The position numbers and the translations under genes were made by a program. DNA of 64,000 bases from Lachnospiraceae bacterium (lineage in GTDB: Bacteria; Bacillota; Clostridia; Lachnospirales; Lachnospiraceae): assembly GCA_910573755.1 (NCBI GenBank), contig CAJTBO010000017.1, positions 1-64,000 on the forward strand. Direction: 5' to 3'. Within the stretch, counting starts at the first letter, position 1. Every line of letters begins with the position of its first letter. Below are positions 35,925 through 45,544 of the stretch, one piece after another. The notes beneath the pieces were generated by a model. That model did no database searches, was not told the origin of the DNA, and saw only the letters and a list, made by a program, of their open reading frames with translations.

Positions 35925-38900
35925 ATGATGAAGTTCAAAAGATGGAAGAAAATGATTGTTATGCTGATGATAGCGACCATGTTCCTCCAGAACGTAGTTG
36001 TGTACGCGGACGACGGTACGAGTACGATGCCGTCACAGACGGAAACGCCGGATGCGCGGACAGCTGCGGAAGAAGAATCGACGACATCGGAGACACCGAC
36101 GGACGACACATCCTCTGTAATAGAGGCGGATGGCAGTGGTGATGCCGATAATCCGGTTGATTCGGACGGAAAAGGCGACGCCGATCATCCGGATGATCCG
36201 GATGGGAAAGCCGATGCCAATAATCCGGATAATTCGGACAGGAAAGATGATGACGAAGATTCGAAAGAAGTAACCGAATCGGTCAATAACGAAGCCAACG
36301 GCAACGATGTTGACACAGATGAGGGAACAGACGAAGAAACGCAAGAGACCGAAACGGTCAACGATGAAGTGCCGGAAGAGGTGAAAGCGTTTTTGGACGC
36401 GGTGGCGAAACTGCCGGCACCCGAGGACGTGACAAAAGAGAACGCTGAGGAGACCGGTGAACAGGTCAAAGCGGTATTTGATCTGTATGACATGTTAGTT
36501 GAGGTTGATCTCGGCTATGAAGAGCGCGAAGACGTGGCGGAGGCGATGGAAAAAGCCAATGCAGTCTTTGAGGCGGTGCTGATGGCGGAGGAGATTGACG
36601 ACAGTGTCATATTCAGTACTGTGGTAAAAACCGACAATGTGACTGAGACAGCATACAGCAAGTTTAACCCCAATACCTCAACATCCAATACGGTAAGTGG
36701 TTACTGGGCGGAAGACGGCCACGGGACGGTTCTTCTCACCGAAGAGAATCCTACCGCTACCGATGTAGCGTTCTGTCACTACTGGGGAGCTCATTTTGCC
36801 GGCTGGCCTAACGGCTTTCAGATGATTACTGCTAGTAGTAGCAACCCTGATGTTGCGACCGCTACAGCCAGAAGTTCTGAGAATGGCCTGATTGTGGATT
36901 TTCAGAAGGGAACTGTTGAGGGAACAGCGAATATCACGATCGAGTTTACGATTACAACCCTGCGGCCCACCGCGAACATCGCGTCCAGCGATCAGACATA
37001 TGCGGGGTTTAATGGGTGTCTCTACTATACTGTTACCAACGGTAGAGGCGGCACGGTGACGCCGGTTATTCCTGATTACCCAAAACCTATTAATTTGCAG
37101 GATATTAAGGTTACCACCCGTTGTACTTATAACTCGAACAATAACATTTTCTATAGTGAGGGATGCTATCAAGTACCTCGCAAATTGTCCGAACATCCCG
37201 ACGGTTATGTATGTTCGGACATTCGGGAAAATAAGGGAGAACTTGATACTGGTAATTTATTGGCAAGATATCCTTATGCGTGTACGCTGACCCTGAACAG
37301 AGAGTACTGGGTTGATTATTTTAACCAAGTTCTCAAATCTAATAATATTAATAAAACGCATTATCTCAACACCTTGCAGAATTCCAGCGAGACAACGATG
37401 ACTCTTTTGTATAATGCTGAGAAGGATCAATGGGATTACGATACGGATTCTTTGGAGGTTTATGTAATCGAATCTGCCCCTGGCACATCCTATACCGTTA
37501 ATCACACGTACTATACCAACGGGAAGTGTGATGGAACTGTAACGGAGAGCATTTCCGGTGTGAAAACGGGACAGACGATCTATGCCGAAAATATTACCAA
37601 GAAGCCGGAGTACAACAACAATACCTATGAGTACAAGTCCGCCGATCCCGCTTCTTTGAAGCTGGTGACTGCTGCAACGGATAATGTCATCACTCTGCGG
37701 TATGAGCGGGAGAACATTCCCGGTGCTCCTGCCGAGAAAGAAGCGGAGACCATTTTAAGCGGCAGATATACCGTCAAGGTGAGGTGTACTAACGAAAAAC
37801 GCGGGCACACTCTTGGTGAGAAGGATTACAGCATTACGGCGGCGGATATTACCGGTATTTCTGAAGTGAGGAAGAACAATTCAGGCAAATGGGAAGTTGA
37901 AGTTTACTCTACCAATAACACATTTATTAGCAAGTTCAATGATGAGACTAATGTCAACTGCATGCACGACGAGAAATCAGGTGGCTTCAGCATCAAGTTG
38001 GTTTGGAACGGCAGTGCATGGACGTATGAGAACACCTCTTATACCCGTACGGTTGAGACAGAGTGCCATCCCGAAACCGGCAGGGCGATCACCTACACCG
38101 TGGTCTACAAGGCAAATGACGGTGAAAAGAATGAGGTCAGCAATCTGCCTGCGTCCGAGAGTAAGCAGGGAACCGCACCCGGTTCTGTAGATTTCGTTGT
38201 CTCCAAGCAGATTCCTATCCGCGACGGCTACGAGTTCGCAGGCTGGGCTGTGCAGGGCACGACGAAGAACGGCGGCGACAAGCTTACTGTAACGGGCAGT
38301 GAGTATGCAGACAGCGTAACAGAATACCTGTACGCTACATGGGCGGAGAAACCTAATAAGCCCGTGATTCCCGGAGATAAAGGAAAACTCCGTGTTCTGG
38401 TGGCATGCGACAGCGTGGAAAGCGGTCACAGGGGCAAAAAGGAAAAACTGCGTCTGCGGACGGTGCAGAATGGGATTACAGAGTATACCGACGGTGAAGT
38501 GGTCAAGACTGAAAAGTACGGCTACGACTGGGAGTATACGGTTACCCTTCATAAGAGCGATTTTGCAGACCGGTTTCAACATAATAAGAATGATGACCAC
38601 AAATATGTGGAGAACACCAAAGATACCGTGAATGTGACATTCTACTACAGGAACGGCGAGTGGGATTATGAGAATCTCAAGACTCACAATTCCGATGTGG
38701 AGATTGTTTATGAAAAGAACGGCAGCGATGATTATTTTTGCAACTATGTAGTGTACCATGTGGAACCTAAAACGACCACTAAGACCCCTAAAATAGAAGT
38801 CAAAAAGTCCAATACGGACTTTAAGGTGGATCCGGAGAGCGGAAATGCTAAAGTAGACTACACTGTAACTATTAAGAATGTCAGCGGCTTTGATATCTAC

Positions 38901-41546
38901 GGATTGAGGCTGACTGATACCCTGACCCCGACTCTTACGAAGACGGGGAACGGCGAAGGTACGCCCGGCGCGGCTTACACCTTTAGCAACTGGAAAGTTG
39001 ATGGAAAAGAGATCACACCTATAAGCGGCGGGGCTGGTGAGTTGGAGCATGAACTTGGGATTCTGCCCCGAAATACAATCTTTGAGGATCAGCAGATTGT
39101 CACCTTGACTTATACCGTTGAAATCGAGACAAACGATGTTCCGGCCGAGGTGAAACTGGAAAACAAGGCGAAAGCGGATTCCTGGTCTAAAGAATACACA
39201 ACTTCGCGGCTTGCGAAAGTGGCAGCCGTCTTCCTCATGAAGACGCGAACTGTCGGTGACGACATCGGGTATCCCGATGAGCCGGATATTCATGGCAGTG
39301 CTACCAGCACTACCGGAGGTGATGTCAGCGGCAGCGGCAGCAGTACTGCAGGAGGCGAACTTCCGGCTAAGTACACTCTGACTTATGAGTGGAATCTGCC
39401 TGAGGGAGCGAGTCCTGTAAAGAATCTGCCTGTCGACACACGAAAGAGCCGGCCGGCGGGTTCCCACTTTATAGTGGATACCGTGAACAAAGCGGGCGAT
39501 GAAATAACTGGAAGCGACGGCAAGACTTATGTGTTCTCCGGCTGGCGGGTACCTGATGATGTTGCCACAGAAGAGAACGAGGGCGACTATAAAGGACAAT
39601 GTGTTATGCCCGCTCATGCGGTAATTATCACGGGTGAATGGATTCTTAAGGAAGCTGTACCCAAAAAGCCAACCACAGAAGATCTCCAGCAGGTAGGAGT
39701 TATGGTTAAATGTTCCGACAACTCCGAACACGACAGTGGAACCGGATGGTGGCAGCTGGGCGGTGAATTCAAAGATGGTAATTTGCACCCCTGGTATGAT
39801 GAGTGGCGCACCATCGGCGAGGTTACAAAGGTTGACGACACTTACCAGTGCATTGTAACCCTCCATGCTGAGCCGTGGGCGAATTTGCGTATCAACGGTC
39901 CGACCCTTACCAATATCAAGAAAAACGAAGGGATTGGGCACATTTTTGACGAAACGAAGACCGGCGGAAAAGAAATTCCGGTAACATTCACTTATGAGGA
40001 CGGCGCCTGGACGGCAGATAAAGAAGTTGCTGAAGTGTGGCTCAAGGAAGACACCGTGAAGAAGAACGTTGATATTTTCAAAGCGTTCTATGGTCCTGGC
40101 AAGGACGAAGTTGAAAGGATTAAGGATAACTTCAGCATCACCTATACCTACAAGCTGAATGGTAAGACCACGACCGGCACCCTGAATGGCAGGGACGCTG
40201 AATTTGTGGAGGGTGAAGAACTCTTTTTGGGCTGCGAAGCCGTGATGAAATGGACGGTTGAGTTCGAAATGAACAATGGCTCTACTAAGGACTCCGGTGC
40301 TGGTGAGATTTCCTTTGCAGAGACAGGCAAAGAGATTGATGGCTGGACATGGTACAATATCGATGAAACGCTGACAGATATACCCAATGCCAATATGAGC
40401 GGCTTCAGTCATCCGCAGTTCATCGCTGACGGTCACAAATCCATCGGTCTGAGCAACAACTACGAGCAGGACAATATGGTGACTATCACTGTCAGGTTTG
40501 TGGATGAGGAAGGCAACGTGGTTAAAAGCGTGACGATGGAAAATGTAAAGAAGGGCAGCGAGTACGATGTGGAGGAGGAGACCGAGAAGATTCCTGATGG
40601 CTACGAGAAAAACGGCGAGCCTATGGGCGATCCTGTATCCGGCATCGCTGACACAAACAAGACTATCATTGTTCCGGTGAAGACTATCACGTACACCGTG
40701 ACCTATACGGACGGTGTGAACGGCACAGCGTTTACGGATCAAGTGACAACGGGCTTGAAAGAGGGAGTTACGACTCCTGTATTTAGCGGAACACCCGGCC
40801 GAAGCGGTTATACTTTTGCAGGCTGGACACCGACGGTAGCGGAGATTGTGACAGGTAACGCAACTTATACCGCACAGTGGACTTTGATACCGGAGAACCC
40901 GACCACCCCGACTACACCTTCCGGAGGAGGCGGTGGAGGCGGAGGAGGTGGTGGAACACCGGATCCGACACCCGCACCTCCCACACCGGAGATCACACCG
41001 ATCATACCGGGACCTGTTCCCACAGCGGGACCTACGCCGGTCGTTCCGACAGTAACACCTGTAGCAGCTACACCGGCAGCACCGACACCGACTGCGGCGT
41101 TGGCAAGCCCGACACCGGAAGCGGTGGAGCTGGCGGATGAAGCGGTACCGCTTGCGGCGGAAGAAGAAAAACAGCCGGAAATGAAAATGGTGGATGAAGA
41201 AGAGACACCGTTAGCAGGCGGCAAAGGAGCAGCCTGGGCACTCATCAACTTCGCATTGATGAATCTGGCAATCTTTGAATCGGTAATGCTTCTGATCGGT
41301 TACTTTGTAAAGACAAAGAATGATGAAGAAGAGGAGAAGAGAAAACTGAAAAAGAAAGGCATATTCCGAATTATCAGCCTTCCGGTAGCGATCATCTCCC
41401 TTATCGTATTCATTCTGACAGAGGATATCACCCTGCCGACAGCATTTGTTGATAAGTATACGATCGTTATGCTGATCATCGCAATTGTGCAGACGGTTAT
41501 GGTAGCGCTCTCCAATAAGAAATATGCGGATGAGGAAGAAGCATAA
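35925..41546 (+). CDS. Giant cell-surface protein with InlB/Flg_new-type and DUF11-like repeats
   Basis: A 1873-residue secreted protein. Signal peptide 1-28 (MIVMLMIATMFLQNVVVYA). Residues 30-150: acidic Asp/Ser/Thr-rich low-complexity stalk with repeated DNPDxxDGKxDA units. Middle: several beta-rich modules, including Flg_new/InlB-B-like repeats (IRDGYEFAGWAVQG near 770; GRSGYTFAGWTPTVAEI near 1625), a DUF11-like module near 955 (FKVDPESGNAKVDYTVTIKN) and three modules ending in similar VTFYYRNGEWDYENL / VTFTYEDGAWT strands. Then a run of 11 Gly (about 1667), a Pro/Thr-rich stretch and three C-terminal membrane helices after TPLAG. Probably an adhesin. AAGGAGAG precedes ATG. Confidence 0.85.
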   Translation: MMKFKRWKKMIVMLMIATMFLQNVVVYADDGTSTMPSQTETPDARTAAEEESTTSETPTDDTSSVIEADGSGDADNPVDSDGKGDADHPDDPDGKADANNPDNSDRKDDDEDSKEVTESVNNEANGNDVDTDEGTDEETQETETVNDEVPEEVKAFLDAVAKLPAPEDVTKENAEETGEQVKAVFDLYDMLVEVDLGYEEREDVAEAMEKANAVFEAVLMAEEIDDSVIFSTVVKTDNVTETAYSKFNPNTSTSNTVSGYWAEDGHGTVLLTEENPTATDVAFCHYWGAHFAGWPNGFQMITASSSNPDVATATARSSENGLIVDFQKGTVEGTANITIEFTITTLRPTANIASSDQTYAGFNGCLYYTVTNGRGGTVTPVIPDYPKPINLQDIKVTTRCTYNSNNNIFYSEGCYQVPRKLSEHPDGYVCSDIRENKGELDTGNLLARYPYACTLTLNREYWVDYFNQVLKSNNINKTHYLNTLQNSSETTMTLLYNAEKDQWDYDTDSLEVYVIESAPGTSYTVNHTYYTNGKCDGTVTESISGVKTGQTIYAENITKKPEYNNNTYEYKSADPASLKLVTAATDNVITLRYERENIPGAPAEKEAETILSGRYTVKVRCTNEKRGHTLGEKDYSITAADITGISEVRKNNSGKWEVEVYSTNNTFISKFNDETNVNCMHDEKSGGFSIKLVWNGSAWTYENTSYTRTVETECHPETGRAITYTVVYKANDGEKNEVSNLPASESKQGTAPGSVDFVVSKQIPIRDGYEFAGWAVQGTTKNGGDKLTVTGSEYADSVTEYLYATWAEKPNKPVIPGDKGKLRVLVACDSVESGHRGKKEKLRLRTVQNGITEYTDGEVVKTEKYGYDWEYTVTLHKSDFADRFQHNKNDDHKYVENTKDTVNVTFYYRNGEWDYENLKTHNSDVEIVYEKNGSDDYFCNYVVYHVEPKTTTKTPKIEVKKSNTDFKVDPESGNAKVDYTVTIKNVSGFDIYGLRLTDTLTPTLTKTGNGEGTPGAAYTFSNWKVDGKEITPISGGAGELEHELGILPRNTIFEDQQIVTLTYTVEIETNDVPAEVKLENKAKADSWSKEYTTSRLAKVAAVFLMKTRTVGDDIGYPDEPDIHGSATSTTGGDVSGSGSSTAGGELPAKYTLTYEWNLPEGASPVKNLPVDTRKSRPAGSHFIVDTVNKAGDEITGSDGKTYVFSGWRVPDDVATEENEGDYKGQCVMPAHAVIITGEWILKEAVPKKPTTEDLQQVGVMVKCSDNSEHDSGTGWWQLGGEFKDGNLHPWYDEWRTIGEVTKVDDTYQCIVTLHAEPWANLRINGPTLTNIKKNEGIGHIFDETKTGGKEIPVTFTYEDGAWTADKEVAEVWLKEDTVKKNVDIFKAFYGPGKDEVERIKDNFSITYTYKLNGKTTTGTLNGRDAEFVEGEELFLGCEAVMKWTVEFEMNNGSTKDSGAGEISFAETGKEIDGWTWYNIDETLTDIPNANMSGFSHPQFIADGHKSIGLSNNYEQDNMVTITVRFVDEEGNVVKSVTMENVKKGSEYDVEEETEKIPDGYEKNGEPMGDPVSGIADTNKTIIVPVKTITYTVTYTDGVNGTAFTDQVTTGLKEGVTTPVFSGTPGRSGYTFAGWTPTVAEIVTGNATYTAQWTLIPENPTTPTTPSGGGGGGGGGGGTPDPTPAPPTPEITPIIPGPVPTAGPTPVVPTVTPVAATPAAPTPTAALASPTPEAVELADEAVPLAAEEEKQPEMKMVDEEETPLAGGKGAAWALINFALMNLAIFESVMLLIGYFVKTKNDEEEEKRKLKKKGIFRIISLPVAIISLIVFILTEDITLPTAFVDKYTIVMLIIAIVQTVMVALSNKKYADEEEA

Positions 41547-41555
41547 AAACATATA

Positions 41556-41801
41556 TCATTTATAACACAGCAACATGATAAAACCGGCGCCGGGGGAAAC
41601 CCTGGAGCCGGTTTTATCATGTTGCTGTGTTGATTCTTCCTGTGCCGGATTTTCTATTGGAATCGGTTCTGTAACAGGAAGTGTTGACTGTTGCTGACTG
41701 TTGCTTCCGCATCCTGTTATGGTACAAGTTAATAGCAGTATAAAGCCAGTCAGTAAAACGATAGTTTTCCGATCTATGGCAGACAGGGGGAATTTTAACA
41801 A
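41556..41801 (-). pseudogene. Small lipoprotein, possibly truncated
   Basis: An 81-residue frame with a convincing lipoprotein signal (RKTIVLLTGFILLLTCTITGC, lipobox TITGC) and a short Gln/Pro/Glu-rich tail. The only start is TTG 41801 and no ribosome site is visible. The last 20 codons run through the 25-bp palindrome next to the giant gene, which suggests the original 3' end was lost. It could be a short lipoprotein of unknown role. Confidence 0.4.
41564..41631. repeat. 25-bp perfect inverted repeat after the giant gene
   Basis: Arms 41564-41588 (AACACAGCAACATGATAAAA..., ending ACCGGC) and 41607-41631 are exact reverse complements over 25 bp, with an 18-nt loop that can pair further (CCGGGG/CCCTGG). 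It lies 17 bp after the giant gene's stop. It may serve as a terminator, but its length exceeds normal terminators and it lacks a T-run at the base. Confidence 0.8.
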
Positions 41802-42158
41802 AATTTTTTTTGAAATAATTTATTTGTTTGTTTCATTTTCTGTTACTCCTTTTATACCTATAAGTTTTGATTTATCGGTTTGCGCCGAGAAAAATTATAG
41901 CATGCTCAATTATGAAAAGCAATCTCCGCCCTAAGTCCGTTCCGACTATTGCAGCGGCTGCCGGTAGGTTTTGCGGTGGCTCTGGCTCTGCCCCTGCGCC
42001 CCTGACATCCCCCAAAGAACAGAATGGAGTGTTTTGCGTCAATAACTCAAAAAAACACTTGACAAAACGCTTCATGTTTCGGAAAAAAGGAAGCGGAGGA
42101 GTAAGCGGAAAAAGGATGCCGGACTGCATGCATGTTAAAAAAATATTCCCGTAAAGCA
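41802..42158. other. Gap with no gene seen
   Basis: The first 100 bases are AT-rich, the rest mixed. Short open frames exist on both strands but none has a ribosome site plus protein-like composition. I see no repeat, RNA or promoter until the infC promoter. Confidence 0.5.
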
Positions 42159-42187
42159 TTGACATTTAGCAGAAGCGGTGTTAAGAT
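42159..42187 (+). promoter_or_regulatory. Promoter of the infC operon
   Basis: TTGACA (42159-42164), 17-bp spacer, TAAGAT (42182-42187). Confidence 0.75.
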
Positions 42188-42229
42188 ATCAAAGTGCGAT
42201 GTGAGCCATATAACAATGTTTATATGGAT

Positions 42230-42444
42230 GTCGTATAAAAACAAGCAGAGTATCCACTCTCACCCTGCGGCTTTGCTGGCAGGTGTTCAGACTTTTGATT
42301 TTCCGGGTCCGGCGTAAGGAATGCCGGATTTATTGAGAAGCTTGATCTGGTGGATAGCGCTGCTGTCCACTTTTTGCGTATAGAGAAAAGAAAAGTCGCT
42401 GGGGCGGGCGAAGCCGGCTTCAGATCAAGGGGGAGGGAAAGACC
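42230..42444 (+). ncRNA. L20-type leader / attenuator of infC-rpmI-rplT
   Basis: The leader contains GTATCCACTCTCACCCTG (42250 region), which resembles the conserved start of L20 leaders. An attenuator hairpin GTGGATAGC/GCTGTCCAC (42350-42370) is followed by TTTTT. CTTGATCTG (42341-42349) can instead pair with CAGATCAAG (42421-42429) beside the infC ribosome site. L20 protein binding is known to control such leaders in Bacillota. Confidence 0.65.
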
Positions 42445-42951
42445 ATTAGCGATTATTTCATTAACGAACAGATTAGAGACAGAGAAGTGCGTGTCATAGG
42501 TGAAGACGGCCAGCAGCTTGGCGTTATGTCATCCAGAGATGCTATGAAACTGGCGGAAGAAGCCGGTGTGGATCTGGTAAAGATTGCACCTACGGCAAAG
42601 CCTCCGGTCTGCAGGATTGTTGATTATGGAAAGTTCAGATATGAGCAGACCAGAAAAGAAAAGGATGCTAAGAAGAAGCAGAAGACTACGGAAGTAAAGG
42701 AACTGCGGCTGTCTCCCAATATTGATACAAATGACTTGAATACCAAAGTCAATGCGGCAAGGAAGTTCCTGAGCAAAGGGGACAAGGTGAAGATCACCCT
42801 TCGTTTCAGGGGACGTGAGATGGCGCATATGAACAGCAGCAAGCATATTCTGGACGATTTTGCCCGGGCGCTTGCGGATATCGCGGTAGTTGACAAAGCG
42901 CCTAAAGTGGAAGGACGAAGCATGACCATGTTCTTGACACAGAAAAGGTAG
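42445..42951 (+). CDS. infC: Translation initiation factor IF-3
   Basis: A 168-residue protein that binds the 30S subunit and checks start-codon pairing. I start at ATT 42445, preceded by AAGGGGGAGGG, giving SDYFINEQIRDREVRVIGED, the normal IF-3 N-terminus; the rare ATT start is a known autoregulatory feature of infC. The N-domain (VKIAPTAKPPVCRIVDYGKF) and C-domain (KVKITLRFRGREMAH, GRSMTMFLTQK) are intact. A GTG start at 42487 would cut off the N-terminus. Confidence 0.93.
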   Translation: MSDYFINEQIRDREVRVIGEDGQQLGVMSSRDAMKLAEEAGVDLVKIAPTAKPPVCRIVDYGKFRYEQTRKEKDAKKKQKTTEVKELRLSPNIDTNDLNTKVNAARKFLSKGDKVKITLRFRGREMAHMNSSKHILDDFARALADIAVVDKAPKVEGRSMTMFLTQKR

Positions 42952-42994
42952 CTTCCATCTATGGAAAATAATGAAAGTACAGGAGGAATGAATT

Positions 42995-43192
42995 ATGCCA
43001 AAAATGAAAACAAGCAGAGCGGCTGCAAAGCGTTTCAAAGTAACCGGAACAGGGAAACTGAAAAGAAATAAAGCTTATAAGCGCCATATCTTAACCAAAA
43101 AGAGCACAAAGAATAAGAGAAATTTAAGAAAAGCTGCAATGACAGATGCAACAAATGTAAAGAATATGAAGAAAATTCTGCCTTATCTGTAA
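42995..43192 (+). CDS. rpmI: 50S ribosomal protein L35
   Basis: A 65-residue very basic protein of normal length, opening [20 protein letters not shown] and ending KKILPYL. AGGAGG lies before ATG. Second gene of infC-rpmI-rplT. A small hairpin with CCCTGT/ACAGGG (43202-43226) follows before rplT and may take part in L20 control. Confidence 0.96.
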   Translation: MPKMKTSRAAAKRFKVTGTGKLKRNKAYKRHILTKKSTKNKRNLRKAAMTDATNVKNMKKILPYL

Positions 43193-43280
43193 AAAGACAA
43201 GCCCTGTGAAATGGAATACAGGGTGTATTTTTCGGGAAACTGGCAGAACAGTAAGTAATATCGGTTAGGAGGATAAAAGG

Positions 43281-43634
43281 ATGGCAAGAATAAAAGGCGG
43301 CATGAGCGCCAGAAGAAAACATAACAGAGTATTAAAACTTGCGAAAGGTTACAGAGGCGCAAGATCAAAACAGTACAGAATTGCCAAGCAGTCCGTTATG
43401 CGGGCACTGGCAAGTTCCTACGCAGGAAGAAAAGAAAGAAAACGTCAGTTCAGACAGCTGTGGATCGCCCGTATCAATGCGGCGGCAAGAATGAATGGTT
43501 TATCCTACAGCAGATTTATGCATGGCCTGAAACTGGCTGAGGTGGATATCAACAGAAAGATGCTTGCGGAGCTTGCGGTAAATGATGCGGAAGGCTTTGC
43601 TTCCCTTGCAGAACTTGCAAAGAGCAAACTGTAA
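43281..43634 (+). CDS. rplT: 50S ribosomal protein L20
   Basis: A 117-residue protein with the standard L20 opening [20 protein letters not shown], then [15 protein letters not shown] and [17 protein letters not shown]. It is essential for early 50S assembly and in Bacillota represses its own operon through the leader upstream. TTAGGAGG precedes ATG. Confidence 0.97.
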   Translation: MARIKGGMSARRKHNRVLKLAKGYRGARSKQYRIAKQSVMRALASSYAGRKERKRQFRQLWIARINAAARMNGLSYSRFMHGLKLAEVDINRKMLAELAVNDAEGFASLAELAKSKL

Positions 43635-43726
43635 GGCGGGGCTGCCGGAGGGCGGATAAAACTGTCTGTTGCTTTTCAGGTGGTACAGACAGGCGGGAAA
43701 AGTTCTATCATAAGATAAGAATAGAG

Positions 43727-43762
43727 GAAAATCGGGTGGGCAGCCACTCGATTTTCGCTTTA
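43727..43762 (+). terminator. Hairpin terminator after rplT
   Basis: GAAAATCGGGTGG, short loop, CCACTCGATTTTC with a weak downstream T content. It lies in the 236-bp gap before pepD and ends the ribosomal operon. Confidence 0.6.
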
Positions 43763-43870
43763 TGTGCGGGTCCGTGCAGAGGAATGTGCGCTAAAGCGGT
43801 GCGCGGACCGCAGGGCAATACGGGAATGTTGCCGGATTTTAAATTTGATGGAAAGGAAGGGATTATTTGT

Positions 43871-45313
43871 ATGGGAGTATTAGGAGAATTGGAGCCCAAG
43901 GCGGTATTTCGGTTTTTTGAGGAGATCTGCGCGATTCCTCACGGTTCCGGGAATGTGGACAGACTGAGCGATTATCTGGTTGCATTTGCAAAAGAAAGAG
44001 GGCTCGCCTGCAGGCAGGACGGGATGAAAAATGTCATCATATCCAAAGATGCGGCACCGGGCTATGAGGAGCAGGAAGGTATCATCCTGCAGGGGCATAT
44101 GGATATGGTGGCGGTGAAAAAGCCGGACTGTGATATCGATATGAGGACGGAAGGATTAAAGCCGGCGGTGGATGGCGACTATATTTACGCGGAACATACC
44201 AGTCTCGGCGGAGACGACGGTATCGCAGTTGCCTATGCGCTGGCGATCCTGGACGATGACAGCATCCCCCATCCCCGTCTGGAGGTGATCATCACGGTGG
44301 ATGAAGAAGTGGGAATGGACGGCGCCAAAGCCCTTGATCTGTCGGAGATAAAAGGAACAAGGCTGCTGAATCTGGATTCGGAGGATGAAGGATATTTTCT
44401 GACAGGCTGCGCGGGGGGAGCCAGTGTAAAGCATTTTCTGCCGGTGGCATGGGAGAAAAGAACCGGAACGCTCTATACCTGTAAGATCTGCGGGCTTGCG
44501 GGAGGGCACTCCGGCGGGGAGATCCATAAAGAGCGGGGGAATTCCAACAGCCTTGCCGGCAGGCTTCTTGCGGAAATGTCTGCCGTAACGGATATCGGTA
44601 TCTGCGGGATAGAGGGCGGTCTGGCGGACAACGCGATCCCAAGAGAGACAATGCTTCGATTTGTTGTTTCCGGAAAGGAAGCAGAATTAACTGAATCAGT
44701 CAAACGTCTGGAAGAGGTATTACAGTCGGAATTTTCGACAAAAGATCCGGGCGTAAAAATAGTATTGACAAAGGAAAAAACGGAGGAAGTTTCCTGTCTG
44801 GACCGGGCGTCCTGCGATAAAGTGAAAAATTTATTGCTGTTGATGCCGAACGGTGTGCAGGCGATGAGTGCGGATATGCCCGGCCTTGTGCAGACTTCCC
44901 TGAACAACGGAATCATGAAACTGGAAGAACAGGATCTGACAATCGTAACTTCCGTCAGAAGTTCCGTTGCCAGTGAAAAGGAGGCGCTGATCACAAAAAT
45001 CTCCGCCCTGACCGGCATTTTGGGCGGCAGTGTGGAGGTGACAGGCGATTATCCGGGCTGGGCTTATAGAAAAGAGTCTCCGTTCCGTGATCTGTGCGTC
45101 AGGGTCTACGAGGAGATGTACGGAAAGAAACCTGAGATCCATGCGATCCATGCCGGCGTGGAGTGCGGTATCCTTCTGGAAAAACGCCCCGATCTGGACT
45201 GCATCTCTCTGGGGCCTGACATGAAGGATATCCATACGACGGAGGAGAAATTGAGTATTTCTTCCGCTAAACGGGTATTTGAGTATGTGTGCAGGGTGCT
45301 TGCGGAGAAATAG
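43871..45313 (+). CDS. pepD: Aminoacyl-histidine dipeptidase (M20C, PepD-like)
   Basis: A 480-residue cytosolic metallopeptidase cleaving dipeptides such as Xaa-His. M20 metal motifs: LQGHMDMVAV (His, Asp), TSLGGDDGIAVAYALAI (bridging Asp), TVDEEVGMDGA (catalytic Glu pair), LLNLDSEDEG and a late HAGVECGILL. ATG 43871 follows AAGGAAGGG; the frame extends 135 nt upstream through the ribosomal terminator without a start signal. It stands alone between two terminators. Confidence 0.9.
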   Translation: MGVLGELEPKAVFRFFEEICAIPHGSGNVDRLSDYLVAFAKERGLACRQDGMKNVIISKDAAPGYEEQEGIILQGHMDMVAVKKPDCDIDMRTEGLKPAVDGDYIYAEHTSLGGDDGIAVAYALAILDDDSIPHPRLEVIITVDEEVGMDGAKALDLSEIKGTRLLNLDSEDEGYFLTGCAGGASVKHFLPVAWEKRTGTLYTCKICGLAGGHSGGEIHKERGNSNSLAGRLLAEMSAVTDIGICGIEGGLADNAIPRETMLRFVVSGKEAELTESVKRLEEVLQSEFSTKDPGVKIVLTKEKTEEVSCLDRASCDKVKNLLLLMPNGVQAMSADMPGLVQTSLNNGIMKLEEQDLTIVTSVRSSVASEKEALITKISALTGILGGSVEVTGDYPGWAYRKESPFRDLCVRVYEEMYGKKPEIHAIHAGVECGILLEKRPDLDCISLGPDMKDIHTTEEKLSISSAKRVFEYVCRVLAEK

Positions 45314-45412
45314 CCTGATATTTTTGAAAGATTGAGTGCCGGTGTTTTTCCATAGTTTTCACAGGATATATTCCCGGTCATGCGGCGCGGCTTATCAGCG
45401 ATAAAAATCCCC

Positions 45413-45441
45413 TTGTGAGATAAGGAAACTTCTGGTAAGAT
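45413..45441 (+). promoter_or_regulatory. Promoter of fucU
   Basis: TTGTGA (45413-45418), 17-bp spacer, TAAGAT (45436-45441), 104 bp before the fucU start. Confidence 0.55.
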
Positions 45442-45544
45442 AGTATTCAGGGCGGATCTGACAGGGGGCTGGCAGGTCCGGAACAGCAAAAACTGCCGGT
45501 GAGCTGAATGACTGCCGCCGGTACACCACGAAGGAGGTTACAAC

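Noticed and set aside
37977-40742. 921-residue minus-strand frame
   Set aside because: Lies wholly antisense to the giant surface protein, has no ribosome site and no protein-like domain; a shadow of its codon pattern.
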